Assembly: GCF_024300625.1 (NCBI RefSeq)
Contig: NZ_CP101322.1
Location: forward strand, 2,555,992-2,619,991
Length of the DNA: 64,000 nucleotides
Source of the DNA: Halovivax gelatinilyticus
GTDB taxonomy: Archaea; Halobacteriota; Halobacteria; Halobacteriales; Natrialbaceae
Reading direction: 5' to 3'
The position numbers were made by a program, and so were the translations under genes. Under the pieces are notes generated by a model, which had not been told where the DNA came from, did not search any database, and worked only from the letters and a program-made list of their open reading frames with translations. Below are positions 1 through 8,265 of this stretch, piece by piece; the first letter of the stretch is position 1, and every line of letters begins with the position of its first letter.

Positions 1-167
1 ACCGGGAGTACGACGAAGACGAGAATAATCGAGGCGAGCGCGGCGAGCGTGGTGAATCCGAACAGGGCGAGCGCCGAGATGACGACGAGGAACGGAACGG
101 AGACGAGCACGACCAGATCGCCGACGTCTTCGAGTAGTCCGTTCGACCGAAACCAGGTGAGCGCCAT
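1..167 (-). CDS. membrane protein, N-terminal part only (cut by window edge)
   Basis: An open frame enters from the left edge. The ATG lies at 165-167 on the minus strand and about 55 codons are visible. The protein starts MALTWFRSNGLLEDVGDL and then becomes a nearly continuous run of Val, Leu, Ile, Phe and Ala, which fits one or two membrane-spanning helices. It follows the 74-residue membrane protein on the same strand, about 75 bases downstream, so the two could be co-transcribed. No family can be assigned from this fragment. Confidence 0.6.
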   Translation of the reverse strand, partial: MALTWFRSNGLLEDVGDLVVLVSVPFLVVISALALFGFTTLAALASIILVFVVLP

Positions 168-242
168 CGGTTCTTGCCACCCTCTAGATCGGACGCGCAC
201 ATAATTTCCGGGGCGACGCGAGGCGGTGACTCGCTGTCATCG

Positions 243-467
243 TCACGACGTCGAGCGCTCTGTACTGCTGCCTACGAGGCCGGGGTCGAACAGCAAGACG
301 AACGCGAGCGTCCCGCCGATCAACAGCGGGTAGAACGCCCACCGCGGCCAGCCGGTGGCCAGAAATACGAGACCGAGTCCGAGGACCCAGCCGGTGACGA
401 CGAGGACGAGCCACGCCCCGACGAGCAGGGAACGGAGGATCGATCGAACGGAGATGTCGCGTTTCAT
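243..467 (-). CDS. small two-helix membrane protein, unknown function
   Basis: This encodes 74 residues starting MKRDISVRSILRSLLVGAW. Two hydrophobic stretches are visible, roughly residues 12-36 and 44-58, so it is probably an inner-membrane protein. The ATG lies one base past the stop codon of the upstream protease-like gene, which indicates one transcript. An upstream in-frame start would add 16 residues and run into that gene; the ATG given is preferred because it gives clean spacing. No known domain was recognised. Confidence 0.65.
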   Translation of the reverse strand: MKRDISVRSILRSLLVGAWLVLVVTGWVLGLGLVFLATGWPRWAFYPLLIGGTLAFVLLFDPGLVGSSTERSTS

Positions 468-468
468 G

Positions 469-1722
469 TTAGAAGTGATAGCCGTGGCGTTCGGTGAGCG
501 TGTGGGCGGAGACACCCCAGACGTGATCCTGGCCGGGCCACCAGGTTCGAGCGCTGTTGACCGAGGCGACGATCGCGCCGTCGACCTCGTCGTGATCCGG
601 ATAGATCGTGACGGAGCCGCTGTCGCCGTCGCTGATGTCGGCTTCGGTTCCCCACTTCAGCTGGCCGCCCTGGCAGCGGTCGGTCGTCACGCACGTCGCG
701 GCGTCGATCCCGTGAACGTCGCCGGTCGTACGTCCGCTCGTTCCGCCGATCTTCGCGACCGACTCGCCGCGAGCGACGAGGTCTGCGAGTCCCCAGCGCG
801 TAAACTGTCCGGCGATCGGAATCCCGTTCGTTCGGCCGACGACGCTCCCGGGTCTGATCGCGCTGACCGGCCGCGCGATCGCGACGTCCACGTCGGGAAG
901 CGTGTCGACGACGTGACCGATCGTCAGCGGGCGTCGGTCGACGAGAGTCGGAAGCGACAGCGTCTCTCCGACCGAATCGTCCCATCCCGGGAACGCGTGT
1001 AACGCCGTCGCGAACAGCGGTTCGGCCTCGCCCGATCGGTACACCGCCGGCGTCAACGTCGCGTAGCTGCTCGAGACGGCACACCGAACGCCGCCGGGGA
1101 CGGGGTCGACGTTCGCGTTTCGAACCAGCTGCGTCGGCTCGGGCGACGCGTCACGTTCGAGTTCGTCGATGCTGTCTTCGTCCTCGATGTCGATTTCGAT
1201 CCCCTCCAGGGTTCCGTCCCACTCGATACCGATCCGGGAGAGCACCGACGCGACGTCGCCGGGAAGCGACCAGAGATCGTCGCTTTCGACGCCGATCGAC
1301 AGGGTGACCGTCCCCGACTCGTACGATCCGGGAACGACCGCGCTGTTTAGGTATCCCGGTAGTTGCGTTCGAACCAGCGTGGCGTGTACGTCGAGGGCCG
1401 TCTCGACGCGGTGATACCAGTCGGCCGGAACGGTTCGCGTGATCGGTTCGAGGGTGGTTCTCGACCCCGGTTCGCCGAAGAGCTGACCGTCGTCTGACCG
1501 AACGTAGGCCGTCTCGATTTCGACCGTGCCGTCGGGCGGATCGAGCGCGCTGTCTATTCCCAGGTAGTGACCGACGCCGAGTGCGTATCCGACGCTTCCG
1601 ACGCACGTGAGCGCGGTACGACGATCGACGCGCCGACTCGACGTATTCGGTGCTGACTCGTCCGTCGACGTCGATAGCGCGCTCGACTCACGTCTCTCGG
1701 CTGGTGTTTCTGAATCGCCCAT
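469..1722 (-). CDS. exported chymotrypsin-fold (S1-like) serine peptidase homologue
   Basis: This 417-residue protein has a C-terminal chymotrypsin-like domain. A His-Asp-Ser triad can be read as His242 (in FATALHAF), Asp279 (in DVDVAIAR) and Ser368 (in DGDSGSVT); order and spacing fit the S1/PA fold. Near the N-terminus, after an acidic Ser/Thr-rich leader, an Arg-rich segment (SRRVDRRTALTCVG) is followed by a hydrophobic stretch, which suggests Tat export and membrane anchoring. Start: the ATG at 1720-1722 (MGDSETPAERR) is preferred over a longer frame. The region between leader and triad (about residues 90-220) has no recognised fold. The substrate is unknown. A small membrane protein follows directly. 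Confidence 0.7.
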   Translation of the reverse strand: MGDSETPAERRESSALSTSTDESAPNTSSRRVDRRTALTCVGSVGYALGVGHYLGIDSALDPPDGTVEIETAYVRSDDGQLFGEPGSRTTLEPITRTVPADWYHRVETALDVHATLVRTQLPGYLNSAVVPGSYESGTVTLSIGVESDDLWSLPGDVASVLSRIGIEWDGTLEGIEIDIEDEDSIDELERDASPEPTQLVRNANVDPVPGGVRCAVSSSYATLTPAVYRSGEAEPLFATALHAFPGWDDSVGETLSLPTLVDRRPLTIGHVVDTLPDVDVAIARPVSAIRPGSVVGRTNGIPIAGQFTRWGLADLVARGESVAKIGGTSGRTTGDVHGIDAATCVTTDRCQGGQLKWGTEADISDGDSGSVTIYPDHDEVDGAIVASVNSARTWWPGQDHVWGVSAHTLTERHGYHF

Positions 1723-1947
1723 GGCTGCCTGTCTCTCCGGCGGCGAACTCGCCCACCGCGGTATCGCAGGGACGCCGGTGTCGCCAATGTCGATTGTGCT
1801 TGCACACGGTAGCACGCCGAGTAATCACAGACTGAGCGCTCGTGACGCCGATCGACTCGGTCCGACCGACGACGATCCGTTCGAGTGCGTTACTTTCTGC
1901 GCGTTCGAATGGAAAACGGTTTGGGCTGGACACTCCCAGCCTACGGT

Positions 1948-3693
1948 ATGAAGGTACGAATCGGTGCGGAGGCGTCGGAGGCCGAGGCCTCCGCGATCGC
2001 CGCCGCCATGGCCGAACACGTCGGTGGTGAGGTCTCAGTGTACGTCGGTGACGCGACGGACCCGGCCGCCGTCGAGGACGCACCCGCAGACGGGTCGGAA
2101 CCCGATGGCGACGTCTCTTCGCCGTCCGAACCGACGGACGCCCTCGGGCCAACCGAGCGAGAGGAACTCCTCCGCGAGGAGATCGCCGAGATCCTCGCCG
2201 GCGGACCGGAGAAGTACAAAGAACAGCTCCCCGAGGAGGACAAGCTGTTCGTCAGAGATCGAATCGACCTCTGGTTTTCCGGTGAGGGGAGTGACTTTCT
2301 CTTCGAGGACGGCCGATTCGCCGAATTCGACGCCGACGATCAGTTGCCCGCCGACGGGCTCATCACGGGCGCGGCGACGTTCGAGGGACGGGACGTCCAC
2401 TTCATGGCGAACGACTACACGGTCAAGCGCGGAAGCATGGCCGCCAAGGGCGTCGAGAAGTTCCTCCGGATGCAACAGCGGGCGCTCAAAACCGGCCAAC
2501 CGGTCCTCTACCTGATGGACTCCTCAGGCGGCCGGATCGACCAGCAGACGGGCTTTTTCGCCAACCGCGAGGGGATCGGCAAGTACTACTACAACCACTC
2601 GATGCTCTCCGGTCGCGTCCCGCAAATTTGCGTGCTCTACGGGCCGTGTATCGCCGGCGCGGCGTACACGCCGGTCTTCGCCGACTTTACCATCATGGTC
2701 GAGGGGATGTCGGCGATGGCGATCGCCTCCCCGCGGATGGTACAGATGGTCACCGGCGAGGAGATCAGCATGCAAGAACTCGGTGGTGCGGCGGTTCACG
2801 CCCGCGAGTCGGGCAGCGCCGACCTCGTCGCGCGCGACGAGGAACACGCCCGCGAACTCGTCTCCGACCTGATTACGTACCTGCCGGACAACGCCGACGG
2901 GACGCCGCCGAAAACCGCCGGCCGCCCGCCCGCACGCTCGCCCGACGGGATCGATTCGGTCGTGCCCCAGGAGCCCAACCGGGGCTACGACATGGTCGAT
3001 CTGATCCACCGGGTCGTCGACGAGGGGTCGTACTTCGAGCTCAGACCCGACTACGGCAAGGAGATCATCACCGCGTACGCTCGCATCGACGGTCGACCGG
3101 TCGGAATCGTCGCCAACCAGCCCGCCCACCGCGCGGGCGCGATCTTCCCGGATGCAGCCGAGAAGGCCGCGGAGTTCATCTGGAAGTCCGACGCGTTCAA
3201 CGTCCCGATCCTGTATCTCTGCGACACGCCCGGCTTCATGGCCGGCTCGCAGGTCGAAAAGGATGCGATCTTAGAGAAGGGTAAGAAGTTCATCTACGCG
3301 ACGTCGTCGGCGACCGTTCCGAAGCAGACGGTGATCGTCCGCAAAGCCTACGGTGCGGGTATCTACGCCATGGGCGGGCCGGCGTACGATCCCGAAAGCG
3401 TCATCGGCCTCCCCTCCGGCGAGATCGCGATTATGGGTCCCGAGGCCGCGATCAACGCCGTCTACGCGCGCAAACTCTCGGCGATCGAGGACGACGACGA
3501 GCGCGCCGAGATGGAAGCTCAGCTTCGAGAGGAGTACCGCGAGGACATCGACATCCACCGGATGGCCAGCGAGGTCGTCATCGACGAGATCGTTCCGCCG
3601 AGCGAGCTGCGGACCGAACTCGCCAATCGCTTTGCGTTCTACGAAGGGATGGAAAAGGAACTGCCGAGTAAGAAACACGGTACGATTCTGTAG
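1948..3693 (+). CDS. pccB: acyl-CoA carboxylase carboxyltransferase subunit (propionyl-CoA carboxylase beta type)
   Basis: This 581-residue protein is the biotin-dependent carboxyltransferase subunit that moves CO2 from carboxybiotin to propionyl- or acetyl-CoA in the cytoplasm. The two crotonase-type halves cover about residues 110-330 and 345-570. Gly-rich oxyanion-hole segments are visible (MDSSGGRIDQQ, YGPCIAGAAYTP, CDTPGFMAGSQ, RKAYGAGIYAMGG). The ATG at 1948 is chosen because residues 1-40 then form a coherent unit. The protein is 60-70 residues longer than typical PccB: residues 1-35 (MKVRIGAEASEAEASAIAAA) resemble the small epsilon/PccX subunit, followed by an acidic linker. No biotin carboxylase or biotin-carrier gene lies nearby. 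Acceptor specificity cannot be read from sequence. Confidence 0.9.
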   Translation: MKVRIGAEASEAEASAIAAAMAEHVGGEVSVYVGDATDPAAVEDAPADGSEPDGDVSSPSEPTDALGPTEREELLREEIAEILAGGPEKYKEQLPEEDKLFVRDRIDLWFSGEGSDFLFEDGRFAEFDADDQLPADGLITGAATFEGRDVHFMANDYTVKRGSMAAKGVEKFLRMQQRALKTGQPVLYLMDSSGGRIDQQTGFFANREGIGKYYYNHSMLSGRVPQICVLYGPCIAGAAYTPVFADFTIMVEGMSAMAIASPRMVQMVTGEEISMQELGGAAVHARESGSADLVARDEEHARELVSDLITYLPDNADGTPPKTAGRPPARSPDGIDSVVPQEPNRGYDMVDLIHRVVDEGSYFELRPDYGKEIITAYARIDGRPVGIVANQPAHRAGAIFPDAAEKAAEFIWKSDAFNVPILYLCDTPGFMAGSQVEKDAILEKGKKFIYATSSATVPKQTVIVRKAYGAGIYAMGGPAYDPESVIGLPSGEIAIMGPEAAINAVYARKLSAIEDDDERAEMEAQLREEYREDIDIHRMASEVVIDEIVPPSELRTELANRFAFYEGMEKELPSKKHGTIL

Positions 3694-3754
3694 GCCGGAC
3701 CGTTCGGTCGGTTCGTGAACTACGTTCGAGTCGAGAGAAACCGCTCGATACTGG

Positions 3755-3888
3755 CCAGTAATCGGACAGATACCGGCCGGTACCCGGGTCGAAATTGACC
3801 AGTAATCGGACTGAAACGTGGTGGTAACCGGCCCGAAACCGCTCAGTAATCGGATCGATCCGGGCCGGTAATCGGGCCGAAACCGATT
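3755..3888. repeat. tandem repeat, exact 22-bp period, six degenerate units
   Basis: A GTAATCGG-like core (variants GTACCCGG, GTAACCGG) recurs at 3758, 3780, 3802, 3824, 3846 and 3868, each exactly 22 bases after the last, followed by an A/C/G-rich half containing GAAACCG in the best copies. The last unit contains the inverted pair AATCGG/CCGATT. It lies between pccB and the DUF5658 gene and is not coding. The fixed period of two helical turns suggests a repeated protein-binding site on one DNA face, or slippage followed by drift. The rest of the 3694-4060 gap shows no gene. Confidence 0.85.
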
Positions 3889-4060
3889 CACACCTACCGG
3901 TAGCGCGGTCGTGTACACGTTTGATTTCGGCGTAGGAAGTGGTTAGCGACCGCACCGGTCGGATATGACGGGGATAACTAATCGGTGATCGATGGGTCAC
4001 TCGATCGACGCCCCGTGGCGCGTGGGCCCGATCGACCGGTTCGACTCCGGCGGGTGTCGT

Positions 4061-4408
4061 ATGTCAACGCAGAATAGGCAGCTCGGCGAGTTGTCGTTTC
4101 TCGCCGACGCGACCCGATTCGAACGGGTGCTCTGGGGGTTGGTCGGACTCTCGCTGGTCGGGGACATCGTCACGACGTTCGTCGGACTGCAGATGGGCCT
4201 CGCCGAGTCGAATCCGATCGCGCGATCGGCGATCGACGGCTGGGGCGTGATCGGAATGATCGCGCTCAAGGCCGGTGCGGTCGCCGTGGCGCTGTTCTGC
4301 AGGCGCTTCGTCGAGGAGCCGTACCAGCCGATCGTCCCGGCGGCCCTTGCGATCCCGTGGACTGCGGCCGTCCTCGTCAACCTCTACATGATCTCGCTCG
4401 TCGCCTGA
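4061..4408 (+). CDS. DUF5658-type small membrane protein
   Basis: This encodes 115 residues starting MSTQNRQLGELSFLADATRF. Three hydrophobic segments can be seen (about 22-44, 60-80 and 92-112). The pattern of a helix with DIVTTFVGLQMGLAESNPIAR followed by a Gly/Lys-containing second helix (GWGVIGMIALKAG) matches the DUF5658 family of small integral membrane proteins of unknown function. The ATG at 4061 is preferred over an upstream in-frame start because the upstream 23 residues look random. The gene appears to stand alone, 166 bases before the next. Confidence 0.7.
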   Translation: MSTQNRQLGELSFLADATRFERVLWGLVGLSLVGDIVTTFVGLQMGLAESNPIARSAIDGWGVIGMIALKAGAVAVALFCRRFVEEPYQPIVPAALAIPWTAAVLVNLYMISLVA

Positions 4409-4544
4409 GCGAACACCCAGTTGGGAGGCCTGAAGGAACTGGTGGGGGCGTGAGCGAACACCTGACCGGGAAACTGAATGTAACCGGCAGGTGGATTTCC
4501 CAGCGTACGGATCCGGTGTGCTCGACCCGTTACCAACCGACGAC

Positions 4545-4552
4545 GTTATTAT
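4545..4552 (+). promoter_or_regulatory. TATA-like box for the 4574 gene
   Basis: GTTATTAT lies 21 bases before the ATG at 4574, the spacing expected of a haloarchaeal promoter giving a leaderless or nearly leaderless message. There is no Shine-Dalgarno element close to the start. Confidence 0.4.
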
Positions 4553-4573
4553 CCGAAAGGATGATGGCGAATT

Positions 4574-4978
4574 ATGGCTCGACGTATCACCGGACTGTCC
4601 AGGGACATGCGCGTCCAGATCGGTATCGCCGTCGTCGCCGTCGTCCTCTACGGCGTGTCGATCTACACCGGTGTCGTCGACGACGACCGGTCCGCCGCGG
4701 TCGTCTTGCTCGCGTTGTACGCGCTCTTGTTCGGCGGCTCTCACCTCTATCTCGCGCTTCGAGGCGCGGACGGGCTCGTCCCGGTCGGGGCACGGTGGCG
4801 CTGGGTGGCGACGCTGGTCGTCGTGCTCGCCTGCGTATCCGTATTTCTCCTCGAGATCGACCGAACGCTCGGCCCCGTTGCGATCGATACGCTGGCTCTC
4901 TGGGTGCTCCTGGCGACGATCGCCGTCTACGTCGTCGTGGAAGGTGTCTCCGGCTACCGGGAGACGCAGTCTGAGTGA
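4574..4978 (+). CDS. four-helix membrane protein, unknown function
   Basis: This encodes 134 residues with four predicted membrane helices, at about 13-33, 42-63, 75-96 and 105-127, joined by short loops, and a charged N-terminus (MARRITGLSRDMR). No catalytic or ligand motif was recognised, so only location can be inferred. It is a single gene, transcribed toward the convergent uridine phosphorylase gene with 32 bases between their stop codons. Confidence 0.7.
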   Translation: MARRITGLSRDMRVQIGIAVVAVVLYGVSIYTGVVDDDRSAAVVLLALYALLFGGSHLYLALRGADGLVPVGARWRWVATLVVVLACVSVFLLEIDRTLGPVAIDTLALWVLLATIAVYVVVEGVSGYRETQSE

Positions 4979-5010
4979 ACGTGATGGTACCGGTCCGAGG
5001 ATTGGTCGAG

Positions 5011-5757
5011 TTACAGGGTCGTCGCCGCCTCGAGGGCGATGTCGATCGCCCGCGAGACGTTGTGTTTCGCCTTCTCTGGTAACTCCTCGTCGTCGGTGTC
5101 GGTCCCTTTCTGCGTGCCCTCGACGAGGTTGCCGTCGACGGTGCAGATGGCGCCGGCGCGAAGCCCCTTTCGCCGGGCCAGCGTGAAGATAGCCGCCGCT
5201 TCCATCTCGACGGCGAGCAGTCCGGCCGCTTCCCACTTCTCGACGTACGCGTCGGTTTCAGCGTAGTAGGCGTCGTCGGTGGTGATCGGTCCGACGTGAA
5301 CCGTCGCGCCGGCGTCGTCGACGCGGTCGGCGTGAGCTTCGGCCGCCTCGACGAGCGCCGAGAGGACCCCGTACTCCGGAACGGCGGGGAGTTCGACGTC
5401 CTCGTAGCGCTTCGTCGTCCCCTCGTCTTTGGCCGCTCCGGTCGCGACGACCATGTCGCCGATCTCGAGTCCGCGCTGGAGCGCGCCGGTGGTCCCGACC
5501 CGGACGATAGTCTCGACGCCGACGGCGGCCAGTTCTTCGACGGCGATCGCGGCCGACGGCGATCCGATCCCCGTCGAGCAGATGGTCAGGTCTCGCCCCT
5601 CGTAGGTGGCGTTGACGACCTTGTACTCGCGGTTTTCGGCGATCGTCTCCGCGCGATCACAGTGGCCCGCGATCCGGTCGACGCGACCGGGGTCGCCGGG
5701 AACGAGCGCGAGGTCGTGGACGTCCCCCTCGTCGACGAGCAGGTGTGGTTGCGTCAT
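5011..5757 (-). CDS. udp: uridine phosphorylase-type nucleoside phosphorylase
   Basis: This 248-residue protein belongs to the PNP/UDP hexameric nucleoside phosphorylases, which cleave a nucleoside with phosphate to give ribose 1-phosphate and free base. Visible motifs are the N-terminal phosphate loop (LVPGDPGRVDR), STGIGSPSAAIA, RVGTTGAL, and the ribose/base segment LLAVEMEAAAIFTLA. Length is normal for the family. It is the last gene of a same-strand run with a HalOD1 protein and a PfkB-family kinase, a combination that would pass ribose 1-phosphate to a kinase. Base specificity (uridine or guanosine) is not certain from sequence alone. Confidence 0.9.
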   Translation of the reverse strand: MTQPHLLVDEGDVHDLALVPGDPGRVDRIAGHCDRAETIAENREYKVVNATYEGRDLTICSTGIGSPSAAIAVEELAAVGVETIVRVGTTGALQRGLEIGDMVVATGAAKDEGTTKRYEDVELPAVPEYGVLSALVEAAEAHADRVDDAGATVHVGPITTDDAYYAETDAYVEKWEAAGLLAVEMEAAAIFTLARRKGLRAGAICTVDGNLVEGTQKGTDTDDEELPEKAKHNVSRAIDIALEAATTL

Positions 5758-5823
5758 CGGGTAGATCTCTTCGGGTGCGTACTAAAATTGACCCGCTTTT
5801 CGATGGCGCTCGGCCGGGCGAAC

Positions 5824-6150
5824 TCACTCGGGCGGCGGGCGGCTCACGCGGTCGAAGACGCGAACGATCTCGGGTCTGACGACGATCGTCGCCGATTCCG
5901 TCGAGAAGCGAACGGACCCGGTCGGTCGGGAACGTCCGTTCGGTCGATCGGCGAAGAGCGCGTCGAGTGCGTCCGGATCGACGTACTCGTACAGACACGT
6001 CTTCGGAGCGATCGCCATCGACTCTTCGAACTGGGCGAGCGCGGTGGCGACGGCGACGCTCGTCGGTTCGTCGGTCGATCGGCTGTACTCCACCCACCCC
6101 CGGCTCCCCCGGCAGGCCACATCACATTCTGCAGTAGTACCGTTTCTCAT
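5824..6150 (-). CDS. HalOD1 domain protein (haloarchaeal output domain 1)
   Basis: This 108-residue protein consists essentially of one HalOD1 domain. The family signature is readable: an alpha-helical start (TSVAVATALAQFEESM), then CLYEYVDPDALDALF and a closing beta-rich part ending TIVVRPEIVRVFD. HalOD1 is found in haloarchaeal regulators, often fused to response-regulator receivers; its biochemical role is unknown. Here it stands alone. The start at 6148-6150 (MRNGTTAE) is chosen because the upstream extension is unrelated in character. It sits between the kinase gene (133 bases upstream) and udp (66 bases downstream), so a regulatory link to nucleoside salvage is possible but is inference. 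Confidence 0.75.
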   Translation of the reverse strand: MRNGTTAECDVACRGSRGWVEYSRSTDEPTSVAVATALAQFEESMAIAPKTCLYEYVDPDALDALFADRPNGRSRPTGSVRFSTESATIVVRPEIVRVFDRVSRPPPE

Positions 6151-6283
6151 GTCTCTCTGCCGTCGGAACGACGCGATCTCGATCGGCCGTCGAACCGACG
6201 GGGTACTCCAACCGCCAACGGGGGCGTGCTTAGCTATTCCGTCAGACAACACGGTGTGAGATAAAGTGTGTGTAGTTCACACG

Positions 6284-7174
6284 TCACATGGGGCCGTCGG
6301 CTGCCGCTAGAAACCGTTCGACCCGCCGCGCGGAAAGCGCCGGTTGGGAGCCCGTGGTCGTCGCGGCGATGGCCCCGCACGCGTTTGCGAACCGGAGCGT
6401 CTCGCTCACGTCGGCGTCGCGACGCCACTTCGAGAGGAAGCCCGCGGCGAACGCGTCGCCGGCGCCCGCCGTGTCGACCGGCGTGACGTCGAACCCCTCG
6501 TGTCGAACCGTGCCGTCGGGTCCGTACACTGCGGCGCCGTCACCGCCGTCCGTGAGAACGGTAATTCCGCCGTCGAGCGCGACCGCCTGGTCGCCTCGCT
6601 GACCCAGCAGCTCCGCTTCGCGCCCGGTGAGAAAGAGCACGTCGGCGTGCGAGATGGTCTCGTCGTACGATCGGTGGGCCAACCGTCGGCCCGGATCGAA
6701 ACTGACGGACGTGTCGGATACTGCAGCGGCGGACGCGAACGCGGCGGCCGTTTCGGGTCGCTGACTCGTGAGGTGCACGTGGTCCGCCCGACGCACCGCT
6801 CGTCGATCGACGTCGGCCGGCGAGAGGGCCTCGTTCGCCCCGTCGTCGCCGACGATCGAGACCGCGCCGTCGTCGTCGACGAGGAGGTACTTTCTGGCGG
6901 TTTCGGCGTCGGAAACGGTGAGAACGCCGGTGCAATCGACGCCGGCCGACTCGAGCGAGGACGCGGCCCGGTCGCCGTACTCGTCGTCGCCGACGCTCCC
7001 GTAGAGGGCGACGTCTTCACCCAGTCGACTGAGCGAAGCGGCGACGTTCGCTCCGCTCCCGCCGCAGGAGGCGTACTCGTCGCGGATCGAGGCCTCTCCG
7101 TCCGGCTCTGGTAGTCGGTCGACTCGAAGGGTGACGTCCCAGTTTACGTGGCCCGCGACGAGTACGCGTCCCAT
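6284..7174 (-). CDS. PfkB-family sugar/nucleoside kinase (ribose 1-phosphate kinase candidate)
   Basis: This 296-residue ribokinase-fold kinase shows the N-terminal substrate site (NWDVTLRVDRLPEPDGE, then CGGSGANVAASLSRLG) and the C-terminal ATP/anion-hole signature DTAGAGDAFAAGFL with the catalytic Asp. Its substrate is not fixed by sequence. Because the same strand also carries a nucleoside phosphorylase, a ribose 1-phosphate kinase of the haloarchaeal pentose bisphosphate pathway is a good candidate; ribokinase or a nucleoside kinase are alternatives. The DUF63 gene lies 67 bases upstream on the same strand. Confidence 0.85.
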   Translation of the reverse strand: MGRVLVAGHVNWDVTLRVDRLPEPDGEASIRDEYASCGGSGANVAASLSRLGEDVALYGSVGDDEYGDRAASSLESAGVDCTGVLTVSDAETARKYLLVDDDGAVSIVGDDGANEALSPADVDRRAVRRADHVHLTSQRPETAAAFASAAAVSDTSVSFDPGRRLAHRSYDETISHADVLFLTGREAELLGQRGDQAVALDGGITVLTDGGDGAAVYGPDGTVRHEGFDVTPVDTAGAGDAFAAGFLSKWRRDADVSETLRFANACGAIAATTTGSQPALSARRVERFLAAADGPM

Positions 7175-7241
7175 GCTCCTACCCCTTACTCAACGCCCGC
7201 ACCAAAACGTTCACGCCCCGTTCCGGTCGGTGAGACGCCGG

Positions 7242-8069
7242 CTACGTGATCGTAAACAACAACACGTTGTGAAAGCCGGGACCGAGGCCGACGGCGGCGA
7301 CGAAGGCGAGCGCCAGCCGCCCGAGTCGCGGTCGATCCCTGACGAGGTCGGTAAAGAGACCGACGACGACCAGTGCGAGACCGAGTTTTACCAGTACGAA
7401 CAGCCAGCCGGCTCCGAGTAGCTCGGCCGTCGGGAGCGACTCGCCCGCTTCGAGGACGAGCAACGAGAGCGGGACCTCCTCGTGGGCGTCGAGGAGATCG
7501 TAACCGATCGCCGTCGAGACGCCGTCTAGGACCTGTGAAAAGATGACGAACGAACCCGTTATGCCGGTGATTGCAGCGACGTCGGTAAACCAGAGGCTGA
7601 CGGCGATCCAGGCGAGGGCGGTGACGACGCCAGTGATCACGATGGCTACTACCGGCCAGAAGGGGTTGAACTGGCCGGCGTCGTAGCCGAGCATGATCGC
7701 GATCATGGCGAAGACCGAGACGAACGCGGTCCCGGTGATGCCGACGAACCGCGGGATCGATCGGTAGAGCCCGCCGGCGTGTAAGAAGTTCGCGACGATC
7801 CAGACGAATCCGGCGACGATGGCCACCGTGACGTAGACGCTCGGCGTATCGAACAGCGGCGCGATCCAGTCCGGAAACGCGTCGACCGCTTCCCTGTTTA
7901 ACACGTGAAACGTAGACCCGAGCATCATCCAGGGCGCGAACGCAATGACGGTCCGGTCGGTCACGGGCGGATCGATCGCCCAGAGTAACGCCACGACGCC
8001 CGCGAGTCCGAGGACGAGCGGGACGACGTAGTACCACGACGGTATGACGAATCCCTCCGGGAGCACCAT
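7242..8069 (-). CDS. DUF63 family integral membrane protein
   Basis: This 275-residue protein has about seven or eight hydrophobic helices spread over the whole length. Characteristic DUF63 segments are present: MVLPEGFVIPSWYYV at the start, MMLGSTFHVLNR, and the C-terminal GLGPGFHNVLLF. DUF63 is an archaeal membrane family of unknown function. A TTG codon 11 codons upstream is in frame, but the ATG at 8067-8069 matches the usual family start. It is followed by the PfkB-family kinase on the same strand. Confidence 0.85.
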   Translation of the reverse strand: MVLPEGFVIPSWYYVVPLVLGLAGVVALLWAIDPPVTDRTVIAFAPWMMLGSTFHVLNREAVDAFPDWIAPLFDTPSVYVTVAIVAGFVWIVANFLHAGGLYRSIPRFVGITGTAFVSVFAMIAIMLGYDAGQFNPFWPVVAIVITGVVTALAWIAVSLWFTDVAAITGITGSFVIFSQVLDGVSTAIGYDLLDAHEEVPLSLLVLEAGESLPTAELLGAGWLFVLVKLGLALVVVGLFTDLVRDRPRLGRLALAFVAAVGLGPGFHNVLLFTIT

Positions 8070-8186
8070 ATGACCGTACTCGCTCAAAGCAGCATCAAAC
8101 AAGTTGCGGTTAGCGTCGATGAATCGAGCAGTGACGCCGTCAACCGGGTTGCCGAGATCCAGTCACGCGAGCGCTCGCGATCGACC

Positions 8187-8265
8187 TCGACGGCCGGAAA
8201 CAAGTCACGCGTCGCCCAGTACCCGGTTATTCGTCGTCCGGCAACAGCTCACACATCGCCCAGTA
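8187..8265. repeat. imperfect 35-bp tandem duplication at the 3' end of the K+ channel gene
   Basis: Copy 8187-8221 and copy 8231-8265 are 44 bases apart and match at most positions, sharing CCGG-AAACA-like and CGCCCAGTA blocks. Copy 8231-8265 includes the last codons and stop of the channel gene (LLGDV); the other lies just downstream and could encode a similar tail (VLGDA then stop) in another frame. It looks like a local duplication of the gene end. Confidence 0.7.

Noticed and set aside
3755-3888. Possible CRISPR array at the 22-bp repeats
   Set aside because: Units are directly joined with no unique spacers and no cas gene is present.
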